From Archangium sp. (lineage in GTDB: Bacteria > Myxococcota > Myxococcia > Myxococcales > Myxococcaceae), in assembly GCA_016792935.1 (NCBI GenBank), contig JAEUJS010000423.1:1-34412 (forward strand): 34,412 nucleotides of DNA. Reading direction: 5' to 3'. Numbering within the stretch: position 1 is the first letter of the stretch; each line of letters starts with the position of its first letter. The notes under the pieces are model-generated. The model was not told the origin of the DNA. It searched no databases and saw nothing but the letters and a program-made list of their open reading frames with translations. Position numbers and translations under genes: made by a program. This document shows, piece by piece, positions 33,001 through 34,412 of this stretch.

Positions 33001-34412
33001 TCACTGCGTGCACATGATGAGCGACCAGTTGTTGAACGTCCCGCTGTCGAGCGACGCCGTGTCCGCCGCGCGGAACGTCCACGTGCCGGTCATCGACTGG
33101 CCGTTGAAGCCGGTGAACGCAGCCTCTGGGCGATAGCAGCCCGTGAACGGCGCGACGCCCGAGGTCACCAACGTGGAGCACGTCGAGTCGAGAATGGTGT
33201 TCGTGTAGTTGCTGCTGATGCCGCCGTTGTTGCTCGAGCCGTCGATGAACGCGCCGGTCGGGCCGCGCAGCGACACCGCGATGTCCGAAATCCACGGGTG
33301 GGTGACGCTGAACTTCGTCGCCACGCGCGTGATGGTGCCGGTGGCGGTCACGTTGATGTTGCTGCTCACGCCGGTCGTGCTGCCGTCGGGAATCGCGAGA
33401 TTCAACGTGCCCGAATTGAACACGCGCAGGTTCTGACCCGCGGTGCACGCCGGGAAGTACGACGTGCAGCCGGCCGCGCAGTCGGTGTCGGAGCAGTCGG
33501 TCTGACCGTCCATGTCGTTGTCCATGCCGTCGTTGCACTGGTTCTCCGGCGGACGACACACGCTCGGCTGGCCCGAGCACTGGAAGCCAGTCTCGACGGT
33601 GCAGGTCGAAGAGCAACCGTCTCCGTTCATCGAGTTGCCGTCGTCACACGCTTCGGCGGGCGAGGCGACGATGCCGTCGCCACACACCAGGAACCGAATC
33701 TCGAGCCCCCAGGCCGCGATGGCCGCGTTGTCGCCGTATTCCATCACGTGCGCGTACACCGTCTGGCCCGGCGTCATCGTCATCTGCAGCCCGGAGCACT
33801 GGTCGAGCGTGGAGTTGCGATCGTCGTTCGACGCCAACACCGTGAGCGACGAGTTGAGCACGCGCAGGCCGGTGTCGATGCTGGTGCCACACGCCACGCC
33901 CTGACCGAAGCCCGCCGCGCGGTTCCACACGTCGAGCCGCAAGGTCACGCTCTGTGCGCGGTCGTTGGTGATGGCGAACACGTCTTCATCACCCGCCGGG
34001 CTGAACGCGGCGAGGTACGCCGTGTCTCCGTTCGTCGCGAGCCGCGCGCCGTTGGTGTTGGCGTTGGTGATGGCCGTCGCGTTCACGTCGTTGCCGGTGA
34101 TTCCCAGACCGCCGGTCGAAGGCGAGCCGTCTTCGTTGGGCTCGATTTCAGTGAACTCCGTGCGGCACGTCGAGCTGCATCCATCGACCGACCGCGTGTT
34201 GTTGTCGTCGCACTGCTCGGGCGCATCGACGAAGCCGTCGCCACACACCTGCGTCCGCATCACGCACACCGACGGCATCGTGCCGGTGCAGCTCCAACCG
34301 ACCTCGGTGGTGCAGGTCGCCGAGCAGCCATCGCCGCCCATCAGGTCGCCGTCATCGCATGGCTCGTTGCCCGCCTTGAGTCCATCGCCACACGTCGAGG
34401 TGCACATCGAAG
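33001..34412 (-). CDS. DUF4215-repeat surface protein with PPC-like and P-domain segments (partial)
   Basis: At least 468 residues plus an incomplete codon; the frame is open to the right edge, so the N-terminus is missing and the first Met seen is probably internal. DUF4215 Cys-rich modules appear at the start (CGDGLKAGNEPCDDGD, CGDGFVDAPEQCDDNNT) and again in the middle (CGDGIVASPAEACDDGNSMN), each with GDGCS or DGCSSTC-type ends. Between them is a PPC-like domain (IEPNEDGSP ... YLAAFSPAGDEDVFAI). The C-terminal 130 residues form a proprotein-convertase P-domain (SVTHPWISDIAVSLRGPTGA, TGTWTFRAADTASLDSGTFN, NNWSLIMC). These parts are typical of large secreted myxobacterial surface proteins or proteases; any catalytic domain would be outside the window. 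Confidence 0.88.
   Translation of the reverse strand, partial: SMCTSTCGDGLKAGNEPCDDGDLMGGDGCSATCTTEVGWSCTGTMPSVCVMRTQVCGDGFVDAPEQCDDNNTRSVDGCSSTCRTEFTEIEPNEDGSPSTGGLGITGNDVNATAITNANTNGARLATNGDTAYLAAFSPAGDEDVFAITNDRAQSVTLRLDVWNRAAGFGQGVACGTSIDTGLRVLNSSLTVLASNDDRNSTLDQCSGLQMTMTPGQTVYAHVMEYGDNAAIAAWGLEIRFLVCGDGIVASPAEACDDGNSMNGDGCSSTCTVETGFQCSGQPSVCRPPENQCNDGMDNDMDGQTDCSDTDCAAGCTSYFPACTAGQNLRVFNSGTLNLAIPDGSTTGVSSNINVTATGTITRVATKFSVTHPWISDIAVSLRGPTGAFIDGSSNNGGISSNYTNTILDSTCSTLVTSGVAPFTGCYRPEAAFTGFNGQSMTGTWTFRAADTASLDSGTFNNWSLIMCTQ

Overview
The window is high-GC bacterial DNA, densely coding on both strands, and most likely comes from a myxobacterium (Myxococcota). The evidence is a eukaryotic-type Ser/Thr kinase with a long extracytoplasmic tail, MYXO-CTERM-like C-terminal sorting tags, Cys-rich and DUF4215-type repeat proteins, many lipoproteins with Asp-Ala-Gly linkers, a DUF1592/DUF1552 gene pair, and a predatory or degradative set of exported hydrolases. 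No rRNA, tRNA, CRISPR array or recognisable IS transposase was seen. Genus is not resolved.

Layout. 1-1273 (-) is the 5' part of a Cys-rich lipoprotein. It diverges from a sigma factor (1399-2205, +), whose 3' end runs into copies of a dispersed CTCTCC/GGAGAG palindromic repeat. 2309-5887 (-) is a three-gene unit: a small unknown protein, a membrane Ser/Thr kinase with an anti-sigma-like N-terminal Zn motif and a large pentapeptide-repeat tail, and a membrane-anchored partner. 6031-7877 (+) holds a two-domain peptidoglycan hydrolase and a small protein. 7967-8704 (-) is a C39-like cysteine-peptidase lipoprotein. 8735-13549 (+) is a run of metabolic and exported enzymes: adenosine deaminase, vanadium-dependent haloperoxidase, a membrane protein, an aldo/keto reductase and a phytochelatin synthase-like protease. 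A gene-free segment of about 560 bp (13550-14111) carries a large imperfect inverted repeat. 14112-15602 (-) holds a 4'-phosphopantetheinyl transferase and a Pro-rich repeat protein. 15657-16580 (+) is a periplasmic protein.

16581-26724 (-) is a five-gene run in transcription order: an LTA-synthase-like membrane sulfatase, an AAA ATPase fused to a DUF234/PD-(D/E)XK-like nuclease domain, two lipoproteins and a giant M36 fungalysin-type metalloprotease. 26789-28414 (+) is a lipoprotein that also has a C-terminal MYXO-CTERM-like tag. 28467-32964 (+) is a tightly overlapping three-gene operon: a DUF1592/DUF1588 protein with CxxCH, a Tat-exported DUF1552 protein, and a lipoprotein with a cytochrome-like motif plus beta-propeller. 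33001-34412 (-) is the 3' part of a DUF4215/P-domain surface protein.

The most unusual structure is the ATPase-nuclease gene. Its start and stop codons both lie in or at the edge of a pair of direct 43-bp repeats, each built of alternating TCAAC/GTTGA half-sites. The unit sits exactly at the junction between the sulfatase and a downstream lipoprotein. Reading the sulfatase frame through the far repeat copy gives an open frame that ends in a TGA overlapping the lipoprotein ATG, as if a cassette had been inserted into an older overlapping gene pair. This is an inference from the sequence and could be tested by comparison with related genomes.
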